From contig CAXAZF010000004.1 in assembly GCA_963973455.1 (NCBI GenBank), positions 231,367 through 295,366 of the forward strand: DNA of 64,000 bases. The letters run 5' to 3'. The notes beneath the pieces were generated by a model that was given only the letters and a program-made list of their open reading frames with translations, was not told the DNA's origin and did not search any database. Shown here one piece after another: positions 1-7,660 of this stretch. A program made the translations under genes and the position numbers. Source of the DNA: Marixanthomonas sp002364245 (GTDB taxonomy: Bacteria; Bacteroidota; Bacteroidia; Flavobacteriales; Flavobacteriaceae). Numbering within the stretch: position 1 is the stretch's first letter; each line of letters opens with the position of its first letter.

Positions 1-880
1 TAAAAAATGAATATGTTTTTTCTTTGTTTTTGTACCAGTCTTTTTGCTCTAGTTCTTCATCATATTCATCCCAAGTAGTGTTGTAATCTATGCGCTTGCC
101 ATAAAAACTAAAATAAATTTCGAGAGAATACATTACGCGACATACGTAGTTTTTTATAGATAACATAAACCTTTCTTCATTGAAGGCTGGAATATCTTCC
201 ATAACAAATGTGTCTAAAATACAATTGCCAAGGTCTCTATTTGGAATAAAAAAACAATTTTCTTGAATGGTACTTTCGTTATGCGTCAAATATTCCATTC
301 CGACAATTTTCTTTCGAAAAACGAGGTTAGAGGGTATCCGGCTCTTGTATTCAGAATATAGTGTAGGAAGTAAACTTTGAAAGTTCCAGTTGTCAACATG
401 ATAATAAAATGGACTTTTAACAATGTAAAAATATTCAAGAATACTGCCGTCTTTGATATTGGGAAACACGAATTTTTTAAGCACTATGTCCTCGTTTTTT
501 TGCTCTTCTAAAATATTCTTTTCTTCTATTTCAAGCCGCTCCTCGCCATTATGGGTATATGCAACTAGTTTTGTAAGTTTTTCAGAATCATAATACGTTT
601 CATATAATGGAATAGCTACTGCATCGTGAGGATATTTTTTAGCATTAAATACTTTTATTTTTTTATGTACTTCTTTAAAAAGAAAAAGTTGTCCGTCAAT
701 AATTTTAAAATGATTATAACCTCGGTGATATAATACAACGCCACTAGCCTCCGGATCCTTTTCATACTTTTCAATTTTTCTATCTGCAGTTGTTAGTTCT
801 CCAACTGTTGGTGTATTAAAATTTTGAGAAAATGATATACTGGAATATAAAAAAATACAAAGTGTGATTATAATTTTCAT
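1..880 (-). CDS. DUF3857 domain protein, partial (C-terminus beyond left edge)
   Basis: The reading frame opens at an ATG at 880 and stays open to the left edge, giving about 293 residues without a stop, so the gene is cut by the window. It begins with a signal peptide (hydrophobic stretch ending SISFSQ), so the product is exported. Its sequence tracks the next gene closely: both have a KDPxAxGVVL motif near residue 40, a VHxKIKVF motif, and a KKFxFPNxKDGSxLEY motif, which is the DUF3857 beta-sandwich. The two genes are 40 bp apart on the same strand and look like tandem paralogues in one transcript, this one second. The transglutaminase-like part would lie beyond the edge. Function unknown. 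Confidence 0.85.
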   Translation of the reverse strand, partial: MKIIITLCIFLYSSISFSQNFNTPTVGELTTADRKIEKYEKDPEASGVVLYHRGYNHFKIIDGQLFLFKEVHKKIKVFNAKKYPHDAVAIPLYETYYDSEKLTKLVAYTHNGEERLEIEEKNILEEQKNEDIVLKKFVFPNIKDGSILEYFYIVKSPFYYHVDNWNFQSLLPTLYSEYKSRIPSNLVFRKKIVGMEYLTHNESTIQENCFFIPNRDLGNCILDTFVMEDIPAFNEERFMLSIKNYVCRVMYSLEIYFSFYGKRIDYNTTWDEYDEELEQKDWYKNKEKTYSFF

Positions 881-920
881 TTAGAAGACTTATTAACTAT
901 TGAATAGTGATGGTAACTAT

Positions 921-2885
921 TTAAAGCTTTTTCAATACGATAGGTTGTTTATTTTGGATGGTCAATACTTGTGTAAAGAATTCCTTTAAGCTTTGATATG
1001 CTTCAGCCGGAAATGAATGGTTATTAAGCTTTAAGCTTAAACGTATATTCACTTTTCCATCTCCCTCGCTGTAAACTACAGACACTGCACCATCACCGTT
1101 GGGCAATTTTAAAGCTGTATTGGTGGGCAGCTGTTCAACAGTGTACAGATTGTTTAAGTCAATAGATATTAAATAAGTGTTGGTTAATGGAAAACCAAAA
1201 TCGATGGGATAGTTTCGCGCTTCGAGGTTGAATGGATTTTCAGTAAAATACGTTTCTATATAAAAAGGGTTTAGAAATATTTTATCGCTATTGCCTTTCT
1301 CTAATTTTGTTGTGTAGCTTTCTTTAAAGGGTTTTTCAAGATTTCTTGGGTTTTCAATGACATAATTAGATATTTCAAGCTGTGGAAGGCCTACTTGCTT
1401 TTCTTTTAGGAATTCTTCATCCGAATTTTCTTCCGAGGCTTCCCTTTTTTGCCAAGCCATATAACCCGTATTTATTTCATTGACAACACCGGTAAAAACC
1501 CCACCTTCATTAGCTGTTATTTTAGTATTTACATAATGCACATTTTTGGCATATGGGATTATTGGTTGCCAATAACTGCCTTTTTTAAAATCCATAACCC
1601 TTCCTTGTACGTTTAAGTCACGATAGGGCAATAACCCAAAAGGAGTGTTTTTGTTGGTGGCGTCCAGCATATAAGTTGCTCCGTCAATATTGAGTTGAAC
1701 GATGGTAAAATTAAAGTCTGTCATTACTGGGTAATCCGTTGTTGGGAGTCCGTTTTCCCGAGTTGAAAACAAGACCAAATTGCCTTGTAAGCCAGCAGCT
1801 TCCAGAGCATTTAGGAGCGCTATGTTGATTTCAGAATTATTGCCCGATTTTTTTTCAAATGCATCTTTCACCCGAATATTTGAAAGCACATGGTAGTTGC
1901 CGTTCCAGTTAAAGTGATTTTGAATAAAATAATACACTGCTTTTGCCTTTTCGGTTTTATCGGCAATGGACAATATATTTTCAGGTATTTTGTCTTCAAA
2001 GTAGTTGTTGTATTTAAGTTGCCTGCCAAAGTCTTTGTCGTAGCGAAACTGCTTATCCACATCATCCCAGCTTTTGGATAGTTTTTCGGTACTACCGGAC
2101 AAACTGGTATATTTCATCAGTTCAAAATCTAAACGGGCCGTGTAATTTTTTTTAGCCAGCATGTATTTTTCTTCTTTAAATGCCGGAACATCAAACATGG
2201 CGTAGGTTGCCACTTCACAGGCTGCAGCAACTTCAAAACCGGGCACATTAAAACAGTGTTTTTTTACTTCGGCTTCGTTAATATCCAGCTCTATGTTTCC
2301 ATACAATGTTCGATTATAATTATAATTGCCTGGTATTTTAGAATGAAACTCACTGTACATTTTTGGCAATGGACCTTGAAAGTACCAATCTCCAAAATTT
2401 GAAAAATAAGGAGATTCTATTCTATACGTATATTCTAGTATGCTACCGTCTTTAACATTGGGAAAAGCAAATTTTTTAAGCGACCAATTTTGGGTTTCAT
2501 CGGTCGTGTAAAGAGCATCGTCGGCCACATAGGTTTTAACTTGACCATTATGAGTAATTGCTTTAAATTTTGTGACTTTTTCAGTGGCATCGCCATCGTG
2601 ATAAAAAGGTATTTCAACGGCACCGTGTTTAAAATTTTTGGCGTCGAAGACCTTTATTTTACGGTGCACTTCTTTTACTAAACGAATGTAATTATCAACA
2701 ATTTCCACATAGTTTTTCCCGCTTTCAAATAAAACCACGCCATTGGCAGTAGGATCTTTATGATATTTGAAAAGTGAAAACTCTGATTGTGTGGGCTCCC
2801 CAAATTCGGCTGTTCTACGCTGTTGTGCTTGTGCATTGCATATAGTAAAAAGGAAAAAAAGAGGGAAAAATAAGTTAAATCTCAT
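921..2885 (-). CDS. DUF3857 / transglutaminase-fold exported protein (probably catalytically inactive)
   Basis: A 654-residue protein with a clear signal peptide (MRFNLFFPLFFLFTICNAQA). I chose the ATG at 2885 rather than 2936 because the signal peptide starts there and a promoter-like element lies just upstream. Residues about 40-270 match the DUF3857 domain; residues about 300-420 have the transglutaminase-like fold. In active members a GDCKD-type segment carries the catalytic cysteine; here the matching stretch reads KKSGNNSEIN, with no cysteine, and the usual histidine position reads DFNFTIV. Only the aspartate (MLDATN) is kept. It is therefore likely a non-catalytic scaffold in the periplasm or at the surface. 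It lies first in a two-gene unit with its truncated paralogue. The substrate is unknown. Confidence 0.88.
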   Translation of the reverse strand: MRFNLFFPLFFLFTICNAQAQQRRTAEFGEPTQSEFSLFKYHKDPTANGVVLFESGKNYVEIVDNYIRLVKEVHRKIKVFDAKNFKHGAVEIPFYHDGDATEKVTKFKAITHNGQVKTYVADDALYTTDETQNWSLKKFAFPNVKDGSILEYTYRIESPYFSNFGDWYFQGPLPKMYSEFHSKIPGNYNYNRTLYGNIELDINEAEVKKHCFNVPGFEVAAACEVATYAMFDVPAFKEEKYMLAKKNYTARLDFELMKYTSLSGSTEKLSKSWDDVDKQFRYDKDFGRQLKYNNYFEDKIPENILSIADKTEKAKAVYYFIQNHFNWNGNYHVLSNIRVKDAFEKKSGNNSEINIALLNALEAAGLQGNLVLFSTRENGLPTTDYPVMTDFNFTIVQLNIDGATYMLDATNKNTPFGLLPYRDLNVQGRVMDFKKGSYWQPIIPYAKNVHYVNTKITANEGGVFTGVVNEINTGYMAWQKREASEENSDEEFLKEKQVGLPQLEISNYVIENPRNLEKPFKESYTTKLEKGNSDKIFLNPFYIETYFTENPFNLEARNYPIDFGFPLTNTYLISIDLNNLYTVEQLPTNTALKLPNGDGAVSVVYSEGDGKVNIRLSLKLNNHSFPAEAYQSLKEFFTQVLTIQNKQPIVLKKL

Positions 2886-2908
2886 AATATAATTAAGGTT
2901 AAGTGTGC

Positions 2909-2936
2909 CAAATATACTAAAATGAAATAAACACAA
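2909..2936 (-). promoter_or_regulatory. Promoter-like element for the DUF3857 gene pair
   Basis: On the minus strand TATATTTG (2909-2916) matches the Bacteroidota -7 consensus TAnnTTTG exactly, and a TTG lies at 2934-2936. The 17-bp spacer is shorter than the usual 19-21. The predicted transcript would start about 20 nt before the ATG at 2885. Confidence 0.45.
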
Positions 2937-2955
2937 AACAGGAAAAAACCTGTGT

Positions 2956-2977
2956 AAAAACAGGAAAAATCCCCTTG
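2956..2977 (+). promoter_or_regulatory. Conserved block and TTG upstream of sRNA-like unit 1
   Basis: The stretch AAAAACAGGAAAAATCCCC (2956-2974) recurs almost unchanged at 3105-3123 in front of unit 2. Here it ends directly at the TTG (2975-2977) that acts as the -33 element. Twenty bases on is CATCTTTA (2998-3005), a partial match to TAnnTTTG. The copy in front of unit 2 suggests that the block is a protein-binding or upstream promoter site; this is inference. Confidence 0.4.
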
Positions 2978-3010
2978 AAATTTAAAACAAATCGACACAT
3001 CTTTACTCTA

Positions 3011-3090
3011 TAATTAATCAATGCTAAATTAATTGGGGAGTTAATAAAGCGATTAGATAGAAAGACCACTTTTTTAAGTGGTCTTTTTTA
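3011..3090 (+). ncRNA. Putative small RNA, unit 1 of a tandem pair
   Basis: No reading frame fits here. A TTG-N20-CATCTTTA promoter (2975-3005) predicts a start near 3011. The transcript would contain AATTAATTGGGGAGTTAATAA (3027-3047, written here as one 21-base box: key bases are the central GGGGAG), then AGCGATTA, and would end at an 11-bp hairpin with a T-run (3061-3090). ATTAAT and GTTAAT can pair to leave a loop with the four G residues exposed. The same box, order and promoter spacing recur in unit 2 about 160 bp downstream, although the terminator stems have unrelated sequences. That pattern argues for a conserved RNA rather than chance. I do not recognise the family. Confidence 0.5.
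3061..3090 (+). terminator. Rho-independent terminator of sRNA-like unit 1
   Basis: AAAGACCACTT (3061-3071) pairs with AAGTGGTCTTT (3076-3086) around a TTTT loop, and a T-run follows. There is no plus-strand gene upstream, which is the main reason to infer a short RNA. Confidence 0.8.
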
Positions 3091-3104
3091 TTATAAATTT
3101 TCTT

Positions 3105-3177
3105 AAAAACAGGAAAAACCCCCTTTCAATTAGGTGTTTTTACCTATTGTAAGAAACGTTATTTCATGCCATCTTTG
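3105..3177 (+). promoter_or_regulatory. Promoter region of sRNA-like unit 2
   Basis: It holds the second copy of the A-rich/C-rich block (3105-3123), a small inverted repeat (TAGGT 3131-3135 with ACCTA 3142-3146), a TTG at 3147-3149 and CATCTTTG at 3170-3177. The spacer is 20 bp, the same as in unit 1. CATCTTTG differs from TAnnTTTG only in its first base. Confidence 0.5.
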
Positions 3178-3182
3178 TGATA

Positions 3183-3253
3183 GCTTAATTAATTGGGGAG
3201 TTAATAATAGCGATTACAGGGGCTGCCAATTTTATGTTGACAGCCCTTTTTTT
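3183..3253 (+). ncRNA. Putative small RNA, unit 2 of a tandem pair
   Basis: The predicted transcript begins near 3183, carries the shared box TTAATTAATTGGGGAGTTAA (3185-3204) followed by AGCGATTA (3209-3216), and ends in a terminator hairpin at 3219-3253. Compared with unit 1 the box is nearly identical, with one extra T before AGCGATTA, while the terminator stem is different. There is no start codon with an open frame of useful length. Function unknown; an RNA with an exposed G-rich loop is one reading, a duplicated DNA-binding site another. Confidence 0.5.
3219..3253 (+). terminator. Rho-independent terminator of sRNA-like unit 2
   Basis: GGGCTG-C-CAA pairs with TTG-A-CAGCCC (one internal mismatch) and a run of eight T follows. 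Confidence 0.8.
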
Positions 3254-3303
3254 TATTTAGGAACTTATAATTTATTTTTAGCCAAATAATATAGTTTAAA
3301 AGA

Positions 3304-3331
3304 AAACCTGCTTGAAGAAGGCAGGTTTTTT
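3304..3331. terminator. Bidirectional terminator downstream of kdsA
   Basis: AAACCTGC (3304-3311) pairs with GCAGGTTT (3321-3328). T-rich runs lie on both sides, so it can end the minus-strand kdsA transcript and any plus-strand read-through from the sRNA-like units. Confidence 0.7.
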
Positions 3332-3356
3332 TAATATATAATATATTCAGTCTTGC

Positions 3357-4184
3357 TTATAATTCATTAATCGTTTTCCTAATAGCCACCAAATCGGTCA
3401 ACAACTTTTCAAGTTTAGCCAAGTCGAGCATATTAGCCCCATCACTTTTTGCATTTGCAGGGTCAAAATGGGTTTCAATAAATAGCCCATCTACCCCCGT
3501 AGCAATACCGGCTCGTGCAATCGTGCTTATCATATCTGGGCGGCCACCCGTTACACCAACACTTTGATTGGGTTGCTGTAAACTATGCGTAACATCTAAA
3601 ACAGTAGAAGCATATTGTTTCATAGTGGGAATACCTCTAAAATCCACCACCATATCTTGATAGCCAAACATGGTGCCACGGTCCGTAATCATCACTTTGT
3701 TATTTCCGCTATCGGTAACTTTTTTAGCGGCATGTTGCATGCTCTCCGGACTCATAAACTGCCCTTTTTTTAAGTTGACTACTTTTCCGGTTTTTGCCGC
3801 GGCTACTACTAAGTCGGTTTGACGAACCAAAAAAGCTGGTATTTGTAAAACATCAACAAATTCTGCAGCCATAGCTGCATCACTACTTTCATGGATATCC
3901 GTAACAGTAGGAACATCGAATGTCTCTGATACTTTCTGAAGAATTTTCAATGCCTTTTCATCGCCAATCCCCGTAAAACTATCAATTCTGCTTCGGTTTG
4001 CTTTTTTAAAACTGCCTTTAAAAATGTAGGGAATTTCAAGCTTATTGGTTATTGAAACTACCTTCTCAGCAATTCGCATTGCCATATCTTCACCTTCTAT
4101 AGCACAAGGTCCTGCTAGAAGGAAGAAGTTGTTGGAGTTGGTATGTTTTAGTCTTGGGGTTTCGTTGAGATTCATAGCTTTCAT
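3357..4184 (-). CDS. kdsA: 3-deoxy-8-phosphooctulonate synthase (KDO-8-phosphate synthase)
   Basis: KdsA condenses phosphoenolpyruvate with arabinose-5-phosphate to KDO-8-phosphate, the first committed step to the KDO of the lipopolysaccharide inner core, in the cytoplasm. The 275-residue protein has the family length and its hallmarks: FLLAGPCAIEG near the N-terminus, FKGSFKKANRS near residue 55, a DVLQIPAFLVRQTDL stretch, DVTHSLQQP, and the C-terminal ETHFDPANAKSDG. A second ATG nine bases in (4175) may be the true start, because the promoter-like TATCTTTG sits only eight bases before the first ATG. It stands alone on its strand, with a terminator downstream. Confidence 0.97.
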   Translation of the reverse strand: MKAMNLNETPRLKHTNSNNFFLLAGPCAIEGEDMAMRIAEKVVSITNKLEIPYIFKGSFKKANRSRIDSFTGIGDEKALKILQKVSETFDVPTVTDIHESSDAAMAAEFVDVLQIPAFLVRQTDLVVAAAKTGKVVNLKKGQFMSPESMQHAAKKVTDSGNNKVMITDRGTMFGYQDMVVDFRGIPTMKQYASTVLDVTHSLQQPNQSVGVTGGRPDMISTIARAGIATGVDGLFIETHFDPANAKSDGANMLDLAKLEKLLTDLVAIRKTINEL

Positions 4185-4192
4185 TTGTTATG

Positions 4193-4200
4193 CAAAGATA
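4193..4200 (-). promoter_or_regulatory. -7 promoter element of kdsA
   Basis: Minus-strand TATCTTTG matches TAnnTTTG exactly. It lies eight bases before the first possible ATG, so the mRNA would be leaderless or would start at the second ATG (4175). I see no well-spaced TTG. Confidence 0.45.
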
Positions 4201-4259
4201 GCTAAAAGTGTATCAAATTTCAGAAAACCTAATTTTATAGTAAGGAAAGATAGGAAGTT

Positions 4260-5666
4260 TTACTTCTTAATAATTTTATGTGTTTGAGATTTTCCTGTTT
4301 CAGTTTTTAACTGTAAAAAATAAATGCCCGACTCAAAACTTGATAAATCTATACTATTTGATTGCCGAGCCGTTTTAATTTTTTGTCCCAATAAGTTGAA
4401 AACTACTATGGTTTCGACTGTTTGGTTTGATGTTATTTTAACTTTGCCAGTTGTAGGGTTTGGGTGTAAAAAAAATGATAATGGATAGTTTTCTTCAATG
4501 CCCAAGCCTGTATTTTTATACCAAGCTACTTTATTGTCACTAATGGAGGCAGAAATTACATCAAGTTGTCCGTCCCCGTCAATATCGCCTGCAGTTGCAT
4601 CGGCAGGGAAATCAATATTTGTTGTTATTGTTCTTTCAGTGGTAAAGTTTCCTTCGCCATCACTGTTTTCCAACCAAGAAAAATTATTGGTATATCTATT
4701 CCAAAGTAATATATCAATGTCTTCGTCATTATCTAGATCGAAAAACCGGTATTGGTTGTTGGATATATTTGGAAGAGATTGTAGTGAACCGAAACTACCT
4801 TGGTCTTTCAGGTTGTCCAGCCAATAGACAAATGTTCCCGTATCATCATTATGACTTGTAATAACAATATCTTTTTTACCGTTGGTATTAACATCTACAT
4901 ACTGGATATAAGTAATGCTTGTTAAATCAGATACAAGAAAATCAAACTGATAAATCTCTTGTTCTGGACCAAAGGTTCCATCTGTTTCACCTTTATACCA
5001 CACTAATTTTGCAGGCCCTTCATTTTCGTGTGCCGTTAAAATATCTATAGTGCCGTCATTATCGATGTCTTTTAATACGGGAGGGTAGATTTCCATAACA
5101 TTCTCCATCAATAGAATTTCTGGTCCAAAATTTCCCAAACCGTTTGTGTTTTCATACCAACTAATTTTATCTGTAAAGGTGTCTGTTGTTGAAGTCATCA
5201 AGTCTAAATCCCCATCGTTATCTATGTCTATTACTGAAACACTAGTAATAAAATCTTGTTGCTCGGCAATAATAATTTGTTCTGAACTAAAATTTCCTAA
5301 ACCATCTAAGTTTTCAAGCCAAACTATATTTCGGGGGTTATTTTCTAAAAATAAAATGTCTTTGTCTCCATCGTTATCTAAATCTACAAAATCGATAGAT
5401 AGATAAAACACTGGATTTTCATTAAGTATAGCTTCAGTTTCAAAATTACCTGCTCCGTCATTGTTTTTAAACCATCTAAGTTTAAAATCTTGGTTGGAGG
5501 CAGTCACCACATCCAATGTTCCATCGTTATCAATATCAAAAGGAATAGAAATGTAAGGAGATTCAACTTCGGTTGATATTACTTGTTGCGGTTCAAATTG
5601 AGCTTGTGCAGTTGTGATTCCTAGAATAATAGATATACTGTAAAAAAGAGCCTTTTTTGAAATCAT
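4260..5666 (-). CDS. Secreted FG-GAP/VCBS repeat protein with T9SS sorting domain
   Basis: A 468-residue protein. I chose the ATG at 5666 because a signal peptide starts there (hydrophobic ISIILGITTAQA); the longer frame adds an unlikely tail. The body is about seven FG-GAP/VCBS blade motifs with calcium-loop signatures such as DIDNDGTLDV, DLDNDGDKDI, DIDNDGDLDL, DIDNDGTIDI and DIDGDGQLDV, predicting a beta-propeller. The last ~75 residues are a type A T9SS C-terminal domain: HPNPTTGKVKI, NLLGQKI, SGIYFLQL and a basic end. It should cross the outer membrane by T9SS and stay attached to or leave the surface. No catalytic motif is visible; ligand unknown. Confidence 0.92.
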   Translation of the reverse strand: MISKKALFYSISIILGITTAQAQFEPQQVISTEVESPYISIPFDIDNDGTLDVVTASNQDFKLRWFKNNDGAGNFETEAILNENPVFYLSIDFVDLDNDGDKDILFLENNPRNIVWLENLDGLGNFSSEQIIIAEQQDFITSVSVIDIDNDGDLDLMTSTTDTFTDKISWYENTNGLGNFGPEILLMENVMEIYPPVLKDIDNDGTIDILTAHENEGPAKLVWYKGETDGTFGPEQEIYQFDFLVSDLTSITYIQYVDVNTNGKKDIVITSHNDDTGTFVYWLDNLKDQGSFGSLQSLPNISNNQYRFFDLDNDEDIDILLWNRYTNNFSWLENSDGEGNFTTERTITTNIDFPADATAGDIDGDGQLDVISASISDNKVAWYKNTGLGIEENYPLSFFLHPNPTTGKVKITSNQTVETIVVFNLLGQKIKTARQSNSIDLSSFESGIYFLQLKTETGKSQTHKIIKK

Positions 5667-5754
5667 TTTTTCTGAAAAATTGGTTAGTTCTTTAAATTTA
5701 ATCAAAATATTCGATACTTTAAGAGATAGAATGAAAATCATACTATATAATTAG

Positions 5755-5784
5755 TTGATATTTCATTAATAAACAGTACTTTTG
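5755..5784 (+). promoter_or_regulatory. Promoter of typA
   Basis: TTG (5755-5757), 19 bp, TACTTTTG (5777-5784): a full match to the Bacteroidota promoter. The start codon follows 23 bases later with no Shine-Dalgarno sequence. Confidence 0.75.
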
Positions 5785-5807
5785 CACGCCTAAAAATTGG
5801 TAACATT

Positions 5808-7604
5808 ATGAACATTAAAAACATCGCCATTATTGCGCACGTTGACCACGGTAAAACTACCTTGGTAGACAAAATTATGCACCACTGTAGTTTGTTTCGT
5901 GAAAACGAACAGACCGGGGAGCTAATTCTTGATAATAATGACCTAGAGCGTGAGCGTGGTATTACCATTACCTCTAAAAACGTTTCGGTTACGTATAAAG
6001 ACACAAAGATTAATATTATTGATACTCCTGGTCACGCCGATTTTGGAGGTGAAGTAGAGCGGGTATTGAATATGGCAGATGGTGTTTTGTTGTTGGTGGA
6101 TGCTTTTGAAGGCCCCATGCCGCAAACTCGATTTGTACTTCAAAAAGCAATTTCATTGGGCTTAAAACCTTGTGTGGTTGTAAATAAAGTAGATAAAGAT
6201 AACTGTACGCCAGATGAGGTGCACGAAGCTGTTTTCGATTTAATGTTCGAATTAGGTGCCGAAGAGTGGCAATTGGATTTCCCAACTGTATACGGTTCAG
6301 CAAAAAATAACTGGATGAGCGATGATTGGAAAAACCCAACCGACTCGATTGAGCCAGTTTTAGATATGGTTTTAGAGCACATTCCTTCTCCAAAAATTGA
6401 AGAAGGCACTACACAGTTGTTAATTACATCTTTAGATTACTCTTCTTTTACCGGTAGAATTGCAATTGGACGGCTACAGCGTGGTACGTTGAAAGAAAAT
6501 ATGCAAGTAACGCTTGTAAAACGTGATGGCTCTAAAGTAAAAAGTAGAATAAAAGAATTACATACGTTTGAAGGATTAGGCCGTATAAAAGTTCAAGAAG
6601 TTCAAGCGGGTGATATTTGTGCATTGGTTGGATTGGAAGGATTTGAAATTGGTGATACCATTGCCGATTTTGAAAATCCCGAAGCATTAAAAACGATCGC
6701 GATTGATGAACCAACCATGAGTATGTTGTTCACCATTAACGATTCTCCTTTCTTCGGAAAAGATGGGAAATTTGTTACTTCCCGTCACATTAAAGAACGT
6801 TTGGAGCGTGAGTTAGAAAAGAACTTAGCTTTGCGCGTGCAGCCAACTGATAGTGCTGATAAATTTATGGTATTTGGTCGTGGTGTATTGCACCTTTCAG
6901 TTTTAATTGAAACAATGCGCCGTGAAGGATACGAACTTCAAATTGGACAACCACAAGTTATCATTAAGGAAATTGATGGTAAAAAATGTGAGCCGGTTGA
7001 AGAATTGACAATAGACCTTCCTGAAGCGGTAAGTGGTAAAGCCATTGAAATGGTAAGCTTACGTAAAGGTGAAATGTTAAGCATGGAAGCCAAAGGTGAG
7101 CGTATGGTTTGTAAATTCAATATTCCTTCAAGAGGAATTATTGGTCTGCGTAACCAACTGTTGACTGCTACTGCAGGTGAAGCTATTATGACGCACCGTT
7201 TTTTAGAGTACCAACCTTTAAAAGGAGGTATTCCTGAACGTCAAAATGGTAGTTTGGTTTCTATGGAAAAAGGGAAAGCAATACCTTATTCTATCGATAA
7301 ACTACAAGATCGTGGTCGCTTTTTCGTGGATCCGGGAGAAGATATTTACGAAGGTCAAGTTATTGGAGAAAACAGCCGTCAAGATGATATGACTGTTAAC
7401 ATAACAAAAACTAAGAAACTAAGTAACGTACGTTCTTCAGGAGCTGATGATAAAGCCAAAATTGTACCGGCTATTAAATTCTCATTAGAAGAAGCGTTGG
7501 AATATATTCAGAAGGATGAATACGTTGAGGTTACACCAAACCACCTCCGTTTGAGAAAAGTTTACTTAAAAGAAGTAGATAGAAAAAGAAATAAGATAAT
7601 GTAA
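5808..7604 (+). CDS. typA: Ribosome-associated translational GTPase TypA/BipA
   Basis: TypA is an EF-G-like GTPase that binds the ribosome and helps 50S assembly and stress or cold adaptation. The 598-residue protein has the family length. GTPase motifs: HVDHGKTT (residues 11-18), DTPGH (72-76) and NKVD (126-129); the switch region has RERGITI. EF-G-like domains III and V follow, then the TypA-specific C-terminus (QDDMTVNITKTKKLSNVRS and the conserved DEYVEVTP). It is transcribed alone from its own promoter and ends at a strong terminator. A second EF-G-family GTPase, prfC, lies at the other end of the window. Confidence 0.98.
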   Translation: MNIKNIAIIAHVDHGKTTLVDKIMHHCSLFRENEQTGELILDNNDLERERGITITSKNVSVTYKDTKINIIDTPGHADFGGEVERVLNMADGVLLLVDAFEGPMPQTRFVLQKAISLGLKPCVVVNKVDKDNCTPDEVHEAVFDLMFELGAEEWQLDFPTVYGSAKNNWMSDDWKNPTDSIEPVLDMVLEHIPSPKIEEGTTQLLITSLDYSSFTGRIAIGRLQRGTLKENMQVTLVKRDGSKVKSRIKELHTFEGLGRIKVQEVQAGDICALVGLEGFEIGDTIADFENPEALKTIAIDEPTMSMLFTINDSPFFGKDGKFVTSRHIKERLERELEKNLALRVQPTDSADKFMVFGRGVLHLSVLIETMRREGYELQIGQPQVIIKEIDGKKCEPVEELTIDLPEAVSGKAIEMVSLRKGEMLSMEAKGERMVCKFNIPSRGIIGLRNQLLTATAGEAIMTHRFLEYQPLKGGIPERQNGSLVSMEKGKAIPYSIDKLQDRGRFFVDPGEDIYEGQVIGENSRQDDMTVNITKTKKLSNVRSSGADDKAKIVPAIKFSLEEALEYIQKDEYVEVTPNHLRLRKVYLKEVDRKRNKIM

Positions 7605-7629
7605 TTTATTTCTGAAATTTTATAGAAAG

Positions 7630-7660
7630 AACCACTGTCATTTTGATGGTGGTTTTTTTA
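7630..7660 (+). terminator. Terminator of typA
   Basis: AACCACTGTCA (7630-7640) pairs with TGATGGTGGTT (7644-7654), with two G-U pairs, and seven T follow. It overlaps the stop codon of the convergent gene by a few bases. Confidence 0.75.

Noticed and set aside
921..2885. Active transglutaminase or cysteine protease
   Set aside because: The Cys and His of the triad are missing at the expected places.
2956..3253. CRISPR array or attachment-site pair
   Set aside because: Only two units, with no spacer-sized regularity, no cas genes and no integrase nearby. The xerC gene at 44810 is the chromosomal type.
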